Shown here: positions 1-7,694 of the stretch, in pieces
How the letters are laid out: each line of letters opens with the position of its first letter
Numbering within the stretch: position 1 is the stretch's first letter
Origin: Paenibacillus_E qinlingensis
GTDB taxonomy: Bacteria > Bacillota > Bacilli > Paenibacillales > NBRC-103111
Reading direction: 5' to 3'
Length of the DNA stretch: 64,000 bases
Assembly (NCBI RefSeq): GCF_028746185.1
Contig: NZ_JAQIVH010000005.1
Span: forward strand, 1 to 64,000
Notes under the pieces: model-generated
Database searches by the model: none
Told to the model about the DNA's origin: nothing
The model's input: only the letters and a program-made list of their open reading frames with translations
Position numbers and translations under genes: made by a program

Positions 1-36
1 TGTATCTGAGTCAATAGAGTGGACACAAAAAATGAG

Positions 37-921
37 CTAAGAAATCAGTTTTGTTTGCTTGTAAAACTGCGATTCAAATTTGTCTGGAGACAAATAGCCG
101 AGCTTGCTGTGTGTACGCTTCCGGTTGTAGAAAAACTCAATGTACCAATAAATTCGTTGATGTGCTTCTTGGCGGCTTTGAAATTTATACCTGTACACTA
201 ATTCCCGCTTGAGGATGCTGTGAAAAGCCTCTATACATGCATTATCGTAGCAGTTACCTTTACGGCTCATACTGCGAATCATATGGTATTCTTTCAGCTG
301 TTTACGGTATTCAGTGGCTGCATACTGTGAACCGCGGTCTGAGTGATGGATAAGGCCTTTAGCTGGTTTTTTAGCTTCATAGGCCTGTCTTAAAGCATCC
401 AGCGTTAGTTCCACAGTCATGCGATTGCCGAGTTGCCAGCCTACGATTTTACGCGTAAACAAATCAAGAACGCTTGCTAAATAAAGGTTTCCTTGACGTG
501 TATGGATGTACGTGATGTCGGTTACCCATACTTGATTCGGTCTTGTGCACACATCAAAATGCTGATTCAGCCAATTAGGAGCAATCGGGTGACTATGATT
601 GGAATCGGTTGTTTGTACTTTGAATTTCGCTACAGTTTGTGAGCGTAAACTCTTCTCTTTCATGATGCGTCCAACCGTTTTGACAGCAACTTTGAAGCCT
701 TTCTTCCTCAGTTCCTCTGTGATTTTTGGACTGCCGTAATTTCGATCCGATTCCAGAAACTCAGCTTCTATTTCTTTAGTCAACACTTCACGGCGCTTTT
801 TCCGCTCACTCGGCGGTGCCAGACGCCATTTATAGTAACCGCTCTTGGACACGCCAAGTACGCTGCACATCTTCTCAACCCGAAATGTAGAACGGTGGTC
901 ATCAATGAACTTGAATTTCAC
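37..921 (-). CDS. IS3-family transposase OrfB (DDE integrase domain)
   Basis: This 294-residue product is the catalytic half of the IS3 transposase. The N-terminal part resembles the HTH_21 segment that precedes the rve integrase core. The core shows the three acidic residues: D in VTDITYI, D in HHSDRGSQY and E in NACIEAFHS, with the roughly 35-residue D-to-E spacing typical of IS3. A GTG at 919-921 overlaps the TGA of orfA, so it may be translated by coupling. The usual product, however, would be an OrfAB fusion made by -1 frameshifting upstream. No internal stop is seen. The call is very secure; the IS3 subgroup was not determined. Confidence 0.95.
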   Translation of the reverse strand: MKFKFIDDHRSTFRVEKMCSVLGVSKSGYYKWRLAPPSERKKRREVLTKEIEAEFLESDRNYGSPKITEELRKKGFKVAVKTVGRIMKEKSLRSQTVAKFKVQTTDSNHSHPIAPNWLNQHFDVCTRPNQVWVTDITYIHTRQGNLYLASVLDLFTRKIVGWQLGNRMTVELTLDALRQAYEAKKPAKGLIHHSDRGSQYAATEYRKQLKEYHMIRSMSRKGNCYDNACIEAFHSILKRELVYRYKFQSRQEAHQRIYWYIEFFYNRKRTHSKLGYLSPDKFESQFYKQTKLIS

Positions 922-1223
922 TTCGGGTCTTTGCTGAAGATGTGCAGCGCCTTTTTTAAGATGGCCAGCTCTTCCTCTAGATCTTTGTTTCGTTGCTCTA
1001 AGTCTTTCACAATCTGATCATGGTTACGTAGATTGCCACTTCCTACGAAGGGTTCATCTGGAAACTGACGATATTTGCTCATCCAGTTACTCAATGTCTT
1101 CGCTGAGATGTTCAATTCGTCTGCAATTTCCGTGATCGATTTACTGTGCTGTTGAATGTACTTAACCGTTTCTTCTTTAAACTTTTGATTGTAACGCTGA
1201 CGGGGTTGGCTCATCTTGGACAC
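918..1223 (-). CDS. IS3-family transposase OrfA (helix-turn-helix, leucine zipper)
   Basis: This 101-residue DNA-binding half of the transposase (HTH_Tnp_1 family) recognises the IS ends. The N-terminal half carries the helix-turn-helix typical of the family (RQRYNQKFKEETVKYI, then SITEIADELNISAKTLSNW). The C-terminal part has leucine-zipper-like heptads (VKDLEQRNKDLEEELAILKK) used for multimerisation. It ends at a TGA that overlaps the orfB start. A slippery A_AAA_AAG heptamer lies about 30 bases before the stop, as expected for making the OrfAB fusion. Confidence 0.95.
   Translation of the reverse strand: MSKMSQPRQRYNQKFKEETVKYIQQHSKSITEIADELNISAKTLSNWMSKYRQFPDEPFVGSGNLRNHDQIVKDLEQRNKDLEEELAILKKALHIFSKDPK
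951..957 (-). other. Programmed -1 frameshift heptamer A_AAA_AAG
   Basis: Read on the minus strand, orfA codons TTA AAA AAG place A_AAA_AAG in the correct zero frame for simultaneous tRNA slippage. After a -1 shift the reading frame runs without a stop through GCTGCACATC into orfB. The fused OrfAB protein is the active transposase in IS3 elements. The frame relation was read from the sequence; activity is inferred. Confidence 0.8.
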
Positions 1224-1334
1224 CTCTTAAATTTGGATAGTTTTATTATCTAACTCCCCAATTCGTTGTGTCCACTATTAAGTCTAATTGCACGTAGATC
1301 CCTTATTTATGTGAAATTGACTGATTTCCAATGA

Positions 1335-1480
1335 GTAGGGGAACGTCATTCCCTTATTTTGCCCAAAAAATGGGTTAAACGGTTCGAATCAGGCCAATAG
1401 AGGATCCACGTTCCCCTTCATCATCCATTGTTTCATTTTTGGCCTAAATAGAGCACTGACGTTCCCATACTTAACTAAAT
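1335..1480. repeat. Cluster of three degenerate intergenic repeats (ACGT..CCC word)
   Basis: The 1277-1658 interval has no convincing gene apart from the start of the zinc-ribbon ORF. It holds three copies of a short word centred on ACGTCATTCCC (1343), ACGTTCCCC (1408) and ACGTTCCC (1459), spaced 65 and 51 bases apart. Copies 2 and 3 are preceded by CCAATAG and CTAAATAG. Copy 1 is followed by TTATTTT. The first copy is a dyad, GGGAA-CGTCA-TTCCC. Spacing and flanks match two other clusters in this window, at 16.4 and 50.1 kb. Confidence 0.55.
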
Positions 1481-1658
1481 TTGTTGAGCTAGGTGGGCGG
1501 AGAAGGGGCATGACGTTTGACAGAATGAAGAGGTTTAGTTTAATTAAGCGTTACTTTAGGGGGCTAGGGGTAAGGTAGCGGAATGGATAGGAACAAATGT
1601 GACGGTAGTCCGAATATACTTGAAGTAGCGCATCAACGAACTTCAAGGGGATGAAGAG

Positions 1659-1877
1659 ATGGCCGAGAAGAATGAGCTACAAACCTGTATTAGATGCAAA
1701 TATGTTGCCGTTAAGGAAGACAGGTACTGCATACGTTGTGGGGCACCACTCAAGAATAAATGTACCAAAGAGAAATCCCTTATGCACAAGGGGTGCTATA
1801 AGGTTAATAAGGCGGATGCCAAGTACTGCGCAGATTGTGGTACGGAAACAACGTTCAGCCAGTTGGGGCTCATCTAG
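1659..1877 (+). CDS. Small zinc-ribbon protein, function unknown
   Basis: The product is 72 residues with CxxC knuckles at CIRC (residues 10-13), CIRC near 24-27 and CADC near 58-61. Extra cysteines at KNKC and KGCYK make two probable zinc-binding ribbons, an arrangement common in small bacterial zinc-ribbon proteins. No catalytic domain is present. The ATG follows AAGGGG at 1645-1650. That ribosome site overlaps the 3' arm of a short hairpin (CTTGAAGT 1619-1626 with ACTTCAAG 1640-1647), so translation may be partly controlled by folding. The gene lies between an IS element and a bidirectional terminator, with no operon partner. A real gene is likely; its role is unknown. Confidence 0.7.
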   Translation: MAEKNELQTCIRCKYVAVKEDRYCIRCGAPLKNKCTKEKSLMHKGCYKVNKADAKYCADCGTETTFSQLGLI

Positions 1878-1902
1878 ATCAAGTAGGCAGGGGTTTATCA
1901 AG

Positions 1903-1945
1903 AAAAAACCTGAGACTAGGACGGAGTCCTCAGCTCAGGTTTTTT
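1903..1945. terminator. Bidirectional rho-independent terminator
   Basis: The stem AAAAAACCTGAG (1903-1914) pairs with CTCAGGTTTTTT (1934-1945). U-tracts form in both directions, so it can end the zinc-ribbon gene and the convergent GH18 gene. Confidence 0.9.
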
Positions 1946-1987
1946 GTCTTCTTACCACTCAATGTTTCTCTCAATTGCCCGTATCAC

Positions 1988-3910
1988 TTACTTCTTCTGC
2001 AACACAGCCTGCCATAAATCCGGTGTATCATAGCCTAAGCGCCAAGCGGCGACACCAGCGATATCGTACTTCTTGGCAATGTCCATACGAGCCGTAACGG
2101 TTGCTTGGTTCTCCAACCAAAATACGAACGTGTAACCATTTTCTTTGTACTCGACCTTATATTGCCCGAATTCGTTGTCCCAAGTTTGTGTAGTTGCTTT
2201 GGATGCCATAAGCGCTGGAATGTCTTTCATGAGAACGGTGCGATTTCCGACTAAAGCACCTTTAGAATCCAACTGCCATTCGCGTACATAATACGGGATG
2301 CCCAGAATGATTTTATCGCGTGGAACACCGTAGGATAGGAACTCTTGAACGCCGCCATCGGTCCAAGGAATGCCAGCGACCGAACCAGGTGAGGTGCTTC
2401 CTTTCCAGTATTGATCGTAGGCCATGATTACCATGTAATCGACAATGGCACCAAGCTTTTCATGGTCAAAAGCGGAAAGATGATTCCATTTTACACTGCC
2501 ACGCGGCAAATCAATGGAAATGACTAAACCTTTCGCATGTGCAGCGTCTGTCAATTTTGAAATAAATGTTGTAAACGCATTGCGATCAGAACCCGCTAGG
2601 CTTTCGAAATCGACATTGATTCCTGGAACCCCCAATTGTACGGAACGGTTAACCAAAGCGGTAATGAACTTATCTTGCGCAGCGCTGTTTGCAAGGAATT
2701 GTGTTGTTAAGGTAGAGCTGAATTGATTGCTAACTAATGGATATACGGTATACCCACTTTTTTGTAACCATTTAACCGTGTCAGCATTAGAGGTATCCTT
2801 CAGATTACCAGTGTTATCTGCCAACTCGAAATAAGAAGGAGAATCGACATCAAGCCCAATTGTATTCGACACATGAGCTTTAATAACCTCGGCACCTGAG
2901 CTGCCGTTCCAGCCCCAGACTTGCAGCTTTTTGAAATTATCCCAGAGTGTACGATTCTCCAATGTTTGAATGGAAGCATTACTGTACTGTTTCCCATAAG
3001 TTAAAGCTTCTGGTAAAGTTCGAAACTCACCAATTAGATTGGCGCTCTGATACACTTGATAAGAGGCATAATTGTTCCAAATTTTACGGCCTTCCCGGTA
3101 AATGGCACTGTGTCCCCATAGCTTAGCATAATTAATCGCTTCATCTATGGATGTAAACTCCTGAAGAAAAGCATCATTTTGAAAAACTTTGTATAGTTTA
3201 AGATTGCTGTAAACCGTTTGTTTGGAGTTCTTATTAACGACCGTGGAGTTTCCCCATTTGAGTGCTTCTTGAATCGCATCCTCTAAGGAGGCAAATCCCC
3301 AATTTGGAGCTGAGAACGTTCCTTGATAAACATTGTAGACTACGCTGCCCGCGCTGTTTGCCTCTTTAACGGCTTGGGGGATGTTGTCCCATACCCATCC
3401 GTTCGAGTTCAAATCGATAATATGCGCATTTCCCCACTTCTTGGCTTCTGCCATGGCTTCACTAAGACTCGTAAACTTCCACGAATCCTGCGTGATTTCA
3501 TTTTGATAGAGTTGATAACGCGCATAATTGTTCCACACCCAGCCCGTAGACTGTAAATCCCGCACACTCGCGTTCGTCCATTTCTTGGCTTCTGCGATAG
3601 CCTCATTCAGTGTGGCGAATTGCCACTCCGGCAAGGTAATATCTTGCTGATAAACTTGATAGCGCGGGAGATTGCTCCAAACCCAGGTACGCGTGCCTAT
3701 TTCTTCTACGTGGCTATTGGTAAACCATTTGGCATACGCTTCTGCCTGTCCATATGTTGCAAATTCCATAAGTACCTGGTTGTACTGGTAGACGCGGTAT
3801 TTCGTCGTTTTGTCTATACTGGAAGGACCATTGCTAGCTGCAAGAACAGTGGAAGGTAACGTCATTGAGAGAAGTAAAGTACCACTAAGTAACCATTTTC
3901 CTATTTTCAT
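1988..3910 (-). CDS. Secreted glycoside hydrolase family 18 protein with six N-terminal repeats
   Basis: This 640-residue exported protein has a signal peptide at residues 1-24 (cleavage after TVLA). Six repeats of about 45-50 residues follow, roughly residues 37-330. Each starts with a Y-x-VYQ strand, has an EAI-x-EAKKW helix and ends in a W-x-N motif. The C-terminal part from about residue 336 is a GH18 TIM-barrel domain. The strand GINVDFES supplies the DxE catalytic pair (D434, E436), and the YMVIMAYDQYW strand supplies the Met-x-Tyr-Asp substrate residues. Relatives act on chitin or on peptidoglycan/cortex (SleL/YaaH group). The repeats differ from LysM and from SH3_3 as far as can be seen. 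They probably bind a wall polymer, which is inference. Transcribed alone. Confidence 0.88.
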   Translation of the reverse strand: MKIGKWLLSGTLLLSMTLPSTVLAASNGPSSIDKTTKYRVYQYNQVLMEFATYGQAEAYAKWFTNSHVEEIGTRTWVWSNLPRYQVYQQDITLPEWQFATLNEAIAEAKKWTNASVRDLQSTGWVWNNYARYQLYQNEITQDSWKFTSLSEAMAEAKKWGNAHIIDLNSNGWVWDNIPQAVKEANSAGSVVYNVYQGTFSAPNWGFASLEDAIQEALKWGNSTVVNKNSKQTVYSNLKLYKVFQNDAFLQEFTSIDEAINYAKLWGHSAIYREGRKIWNNYASYQVYQSANLIGEFRTLPEALTYGKQYSNASIQTLENRTLWDNFKKLQVWGWNGSSGAEVIKAHVSNTIGLDVDSPSYFELADNTGNLKDTSNADTVKWLQKSGYTVYPLVSNQFSSTLTTQFLANSAAQDKFITALVNRSVQLGVPGINVDFESLAGSDRNAFTTFISKLTDAAHAKGLVISIDLPRGSVKWNHLSAFDHEKLGAIVDYMVIMAYDQYWKGSTSPGSVAGIPWTDGGVQEFLSYGVPRDKIILGIPYYVREWQLDSKGALVGNRTVLMKDIPALMASKATTQTWDNEFGQYKVEYKENGYTFVFWLENQATVTARMDIAKKYDIAGVAAWRLGYDTPDLWQAVLQKK

Positions 3911-4086
3911 TCATTCGCCTCTTTCTAGTAAGCTACTCTATTGGACGCATGAAGTAGTAGATTGGTTGCGCTTTCGACTAGTTGGAAGTTCATGGATGAT
4001 TGCGCGAAATTGGACGATGACCTGACTTTTTAGTAACATGAGAGATATTGGTTTACCGTGATGAACTTAAGGTGAGGGGAATACAA

Positions 4087-4620
4087 ATGACGCAATATCC
4101 AGAGGCATACACCGATTATTTATGTTATTTTCACGGAGCGCGGGATTATTTCGAATGTCATGAAGTTATGGAAGAGTATTGGAAAGAGCATCCCAAGGAT
4201 CCAGCAAGATTAACGTATGTTGGGCTTATTCAAATAGCCGTAGGGATGTATCACAGCCGAAGAGGGAATTATGCGGGTGCTGTGAAAATGCTGCAAAGTG
4301 CAGCAAAAAACCTTCAGGCGGAGGATGTTCGTACGTTGGGGCTGGACGATGTGGAGCTGCAGGCGAGAATTACGCAGGCTTGGCAAGCGATCGGAACCGA
4401 GAATTATCGCTTTGAAGATATGAATTTGCCTATATCTGATCCTGAGCTATCCAACTTATGTTTTGAATTATGTCAGCTTAAAGGGTGGGGCTGGCAAACG
4501 CCAAGTCTGATGTCCGATGAGATGATTATTCATAAGCACACGCGAAGAGATCGGTCCGAAGTCATTGAAGAGCGAGCGAGACAACAAGTTATTCGAAAGG
4601 AATTAGGTGATACCCGATGA
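4087..4620 (+). CDS. DUF309 family protein
   Basis: This 177-residue protein is all-helical. The signature FHGARDYFECHEVMEEYWK near the N-terminus, with its HxxxE-type helix, identifies the DUF309 family (found in Bacillus YpuF-like proteins). No biochemical role is established. The chosen ATG at 4087 follows AAGGTGAGGGG (4069-4079) with ideal spacing. An in-frame TTG at 4048 has no comparable site. The stop overlaps the start of the response regulator (ATGA), so the gene is co-translated with the two-component system that follows. A functional link is only suggested by that overlap. Confidence 0.8.
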   Translation: MTQYPEAYTDYLCYFHGARDYFECHEVMEEYWKEHPKDPARLTYVGLIQIAVGMYHSRRGNYAGAVKMLQSAAKNLQAEDVRTLGLDDVELQARITQAWQAIGTENYRFEDMNLPISDPELSNLCFELCQLKGWGWQTPSLMSDEMIIHKHTRRDRSEVIEERARQQVIRKELGDTR

Positions 4621-5345
4621 ATTCGGAAGGTAAAATTCTAGTCGTAGAAGATGAACCCAATATATCAGAGGTTGTTAAGTTATACTTGGAGCACTCGAAT
4701 TATGAAGCGGTACAATTGTTCCGCGGCGGAAACGTATTGAAAGCCATCGTTAGCGAGCGACCTAGTTTGGTACTGCTTGACATTATGCTGCCTGATATTT
4801 CAGGTTACGAGCTGTGTGAGCAAATTCGCAAAATGGATGCTCCCTTTCATCATACACCGATCATCTTCTTAACTGCGAAAGGGGAGTCCCTGGACAAGCT
4901 GAGAGGTTTTAATTTGGGTGTAGATGATTATTTAGTGAAGCCCTTTGACCCGAACGAGCTCATTGCGCGAATTAAGGCTGTACTTCGGAGAACCATGCAA
5001 CCACCTGCTGATATGACTGGGCGGCAAAGCTCACCACGCAAATGGTTAGAAATGGGTAATATTATGATCGACTTAGAGCAATATCGTGTTACGGTTGGCG
5101 GCAATCGGATTGAATTAACGCCTAAGGAGATTGAACTTTTATTCTTCTTAATGAGCAATCCAGGTCGCGTGTTTACGCGTGAAGATTTGCTAGGGTATGT
5201 GTGGAATTTTGATTTTACAGGTGGCACTCGTACCGTGGATGCGCATGTGAAAAACCTACGGAAGAAGTTAGGCCAACATGAGACTTGGAATATTCAAACC
5301 CTATGGGGGATTGGGTACTCATTCGAGGTTGTACAGCATGTTTAA
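4617..5345 (+). CDS. OmpR/PhoB-type response regulator
   Basis: This 242-residue transcription factor is the output half of the two-component system with the next gene. The receiver domain (about residues 4-120) has the acidic pair in VVEDEPN, the phospho-acceptor D55 in LLDIMLP and K108 in YLVKPFD. A winged-helix Trans_reg_C domain occupies about residues 140-238, including ELTPKEIELLFFL and the recognition region TRTVDAHVKNLRKKLG. It overlaps DUF309 upstream by four bases and the kinase downstream by eight. The target genes are not known. The nearby lipoprotein and efflux operon are obvious candidates. Confidence 0.95.
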   Translation: MNSEGKILVVEDEPNISEVVKLYLEHSNYEAVQLFRGGNVLKAIVSERPSLVLLDIMLPDISGYELCEQIRKMDAPFHHTPIIFLTAKGESLDKLRGFNLGVDDYLVKPFDPNELIARIKAVLRRTMQPPADMTGRQSSPRKWLEMGNIMIDLEQYRVTVGGNRIELTPKEIELLFFLMSNPGRVFTREDLLGYVWNFDFTGGTRTVDAHVKNLRKKLGQHETWNIQTLWGIGYSFEVVQHV

Positions 5346-6813
5346 GCGTTGGGTCATGGGGAAATATAATAGCTTATATATCAAAATTTTCCTTTCTTTT
5401 CTCGCGACCTGCGTACTTTTTTTTATTGGGCTTTTCGTGTTTTGGAATTCTTATTTTACGGATCTTTTTTACAAGGATAAGATTGAGCTGCTGCAAAAAA
5501 GAAATACGGAAATTATCGGATTATTGAACTCGGTTCAAGATGGCACCATTTCGACCCGTGAACTCAAGTATACCGTTCGGATTTTGGCTAGAAGTATTAA
5601 CGGACAAGTCTGGCTCGTAGATGAGTATGGCAACATTGCTACTGGCTCATCGGATAGTGAAGGAAGAGCGATTCCGAAACAGATGGATCCATTGTATATT
5701 GATGGCTTGCATGGTCGTACTGGGCATAGCATGATAAGTCTAGAAACGCCGGATGGGAAGCGTAATTTATTTGCGTACTATGCACCGTATCAATTAAATG
5801 AACAACCGATGGTGATCATTCTTCATTTCCCAGCAGGTGATATTCGTGAGGTCATCTCTGCGGTACGATTGAACCTCTGGTTGCCTTTGTTGTTTTCTCT
5901 CATTGCAGTTGGTATCATCCTGTTCGTTCTGTCACGTAAACTCGCAGGTCCACTTCAACAAATGAATCGTGCGGCTATAGAATTGGCACATGGGGATTTC
6001 AAGACACGTGTACCTGTCAATTCACAGGATGAGGTTGGGCAGCTAGCTAGAAGCTTTAACTTTATGGTGGAGAAATTGGAAGAATGGGAAGAGACAAGGC
6101 AGGAGTTTCTCGCTAATGTCTCTCATGAACTCCGCTCACCTTTGACATCTTTACGTGGTTTTATCGTTGCCATGAATGATCAAGTTATCCCGCAAGATAA
6201 GTACCCGCATTATTTATATATTTGTGATCAAGAGGTACAGCGTTTGCAACGTCTTGTCACAGATCTTCTAGACCTTGCTCAGATTCAAAATGGGGTGGAT
6301 GTATTTCGATTACGTCCAGTTGACATCATCGAACTTGTTGAGGATTCGCTCGAGCTTTTGAAGCCAGCCATTGTGGAGAAGAATATTACACTGCATCTCA
6401 TTCTGCCTGACGAAAATGCGGATGGTTGCTTCGTGCAGTTAGATCCAGATCGTTTTGCCCAAATCATTCGGAATTTAATGTATAATTCGCTGAAATTCAC
6501 CCCAGAAGGGGGAACTTTAACTGTTGCATTAGAAGAGCATCAGAAAGAAGTCCATCTGTATATTCGAGATACGGGAACGGGGATGACAGAAACCGAATTA
6601 TCACGAATTTGGGATCGATTCTATAAAGCAGATGAAGCTCGGACTTTTGATTCGGATGCTATTTCAGGAACAGGGTTAGGGCTAACTATTGTGAAACATC
6701 TGGTCACGGGAATGAAAGGCACCGTTGGCGTGCGCTCCCGAGTTGGGGAAGGTACGGAGTTTCGTATCGTTTTTCCTAGGAACTTTGAAACATTCACAAA
6801 ATTGTCACAATAG
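5338..6813 (+). CDS. Membrane sensor histidine kinase
   Basis: This 491-residue kinase has TM1 at about residues 15-38, an extracellular sensor of about 140 residues, TM2 at about 180-200, HAMP to about 255, a HisKA dimerisation domain with phospho-acceptor H263 in NVSHELRSPL, and an HATPase domain. The ATPase shows its N box (LMYNSLKF), DTGTGM and GTGLGL motifs. The start at 5338 overlaps the regulator's stop and has GAGG upstream. An in-frame ATG at 5356 is possible, while the 5278 start would lie deep in the regulator. A terminator follows directly, so DUF309, regulator and kinase form one unit. Confidence 0.93.
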   Translation: MFKRWVMGKYNSLYIKIFLSFLATCVLFFIGLFVFWNSYFTDLFYKDKIELLQKRNTEIIGLLNSVQDGTISTRELKYTVRILARSINGQVWLVDEYGNIATGSSDSEGRAIPKQMDPLYIDGLHGRTGHSMISLETPDGKRNLFAYYAPYQLNEQPMVIILHFPAGDIREVISAVRLNLWLPLLFSLIAVGIILFVLSRKLAGPLQQMNRAAIELAHGDFKTRVPVNSQDEVGQLARSFNFMVEKLEEWEETRQEFLANVSHELRSPLTSLRGFIVAMNDQVIPQDKYPHYLYICDQEVQRLQRLVTDLLDLAQIQNGVDVFRLRPVDIIELVEDSLELLKPAIVEKNITLHLILPDENADGCFVQLDPDRFAQIIRNLMYNSLKFTPEGGTLTVALEEHQKEVHLYIRDTGTGMTETELSRIWDRFYKADEARTFDSDAISGTGLGLTIVKHLVTGMKGTVGVRSRVGEGTEFRIVFPRNFETFTKLSQ

Positions 6814-6838
6814 TATCATACTTCATACACATTTATCG

Positions 6839-6870
6839 CCTATCCTTTTGCTGATGGATAGGTTTTTTTT
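6839..6870 (+). terminator. Rho-independent terminator after the histidine kinase
   Basis: CCTATCC pairs with GGATAGG around a TTTTGCTGAT loop, followed by a run of T at 6863-6870. It separates the two-component unit from the lipoprotein gene. Confidence 0.85.
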
Positions 6871-6888
6871 TGTGGAGGTGTATGTTGG

Positions 6889-7500
6889 TTGAGCAGTAGT
6901 ACACGCAATATTTTGCTGTGTGTAATCCTCACGACCTTCTTGTTAGTCGGTTGTACCAAACAGGATATTGGACAAGCTGAATCCTCTGCAACTGGGAACC
7001 CGACTATGCCTGCTTCCTCTGATATCTCGCAAGAGATCCCTATGGCTGAAGATGTTCAGAATGCAACAGAACAGCGACTGGTTATGCTATTTCAAGGTTT
7101 AATCGTCATGGATCGACAACCTTTATTAGCATTGACTGCAGAGCAATCTCGATCCATTTTGCCCATCGTACGCAAAAGTGAAGAAGAAGGCAGCATTGAC
7201 GAATCCGAACGAAAAGCAGTCATCCAAGTGTTAACGAATGAACAGAAAGCTTATTTGGATGAACAATCGAAGCAATTGAAGCAGCGTATCGCGGAACGAG
7301 TGAAAACTCACAGGGAAGCGTTGACTGCTGCGGAGAGGGAACGATTTGTAAACGCTTTCGAAAAGAGGAGGAAGTCTGAGCAGCGGGTTGAAGCTGGTGT
7401 GACAGAGCATGTAAACAATGTCATGCCATCTTTGGACACACGAGGAATGGGAATCAGTGTTGAACAGCAGTTAATCCAATTGCTGATCTCGAGGTTGTAA
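6889..7500 (+). CDS. Lipoprotein with two LTxxQ-like motifs (CpxP/Spy-like helical protein)
   Basis: This 203-residue protein has a type II signal peptide and lipobox LLVGC (lipidated C22). The mature part is helical and highly charged, with LTAEQSRSI and LTNEQKAYL. These resemble the paired LTxxQ motifs of CpxP/Spy-type periplasmic proteins, in which such helices sense or chaperone misfolded envelope proteins. The start is TTG at 6889, ten bases after GGAGG (6874-6878). A nearby ATG at 6882 is out of frame. The gene lies between the two-component system and the efflux operon, so an accessory sensor role is plausible. The family assignment is by motif only. Confidence 0.65.
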   Translation: MSSSTRNILLCVILTTFLLVGCTKQDIGQAESSATGNPTMPASSDISQEIPMAEDVQNATEQRLVMLFQGLIVMDRQPLLALTAEQSRSILPIVRKSEEEGSIDESERKAVIQVLTNEQKAYLDEQSKQLKQRIAERVKTHREALTAAERERFVNAFEKRRKSEQRVEAGVTEHVNNVMPSLDTRGMGISVEQQLIQLLISRL

Positions 7501-7518
7501 GGGTCATGTACAAGCATC

Positions 7519-7668
7519 AGAAAGCTTCTCTCGAAGTACTTTCGAGGATGTGTGACCGCGGTTTAGTAGAGATTTTGGTCTTCGACCAAAGATCCCTATA
7601 ACTGGTTGTTTTTATTGCCAAATAGAAAGACGTTTTCGAGAACAGAAAGCTTAAACTTTCTAATGTGG
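7519..7668 (+). ncRNA. Conserved leader element, copy A (upstream of efflux operon)
   Basis: This 150-nt intergenic block is clearly related to a second block before hfq (31112-31232). Shared pieces, in order, are AAAGCTTCT, TCGAAGT..TTTCGA, a GACCGCG core, GGTkGTTTTTATyGCC, AATAg.AAAG, then AAACTTT and TGTGG. The first shared piece folds as CTCGAA-GTACT-TTCGAG. Copy A carries an extra perfect hairpin, GGTC-TTC-GACC at its top (7571-7594), that is missing in copy B. It ends 26 bases before the adaptor ATG and just ahead of TAAGGGGGA. A structured cis-regulatory RNA is likely. No known riboswitch motif was recognised. Confidence 0.5.
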
Positions 7669-7694
7669 AACAATGCTAAGGGGGAAGTAACAGA

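Larger units (their letters stand above)
18..1276 (-). mobile_element. IS3-family insertion sequence, apparently intact
   Basis: The element is bounded by an inverted repeat AGTGGACACAA: positions 18-28 and its complement at 1266-1276. Inside lie two overlapping transposase frames on the minus strand in the usual IS3 arrangement. Both frames are open and the DDE residues are present, so the copy could be active. The 3-4 bases flanking the repeats (left side ...ATAG, right side ATTA...) do not form an obvious target duplication. Either the exact ends differ by a few bases or the duplication has decayed. The element sits at the very edge of the window, so the left flank is only 17 bases. Confidence 0.9.

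Noticed and set aside
1651..2097. 148-codon plus-strand frame overlapping the zinc-ribbon gene
   Set aside because: It is out of frame with the CxxC motifs and runs through the terminator into the antisense of the GH18 gene.
7519..7668. T-box leader
   Set aside because: GACCGCG recalls the T-box motif, but GGGTGG is absent, no antiterminator/terminator pair follows, and downstream genes are not amino-acid related.
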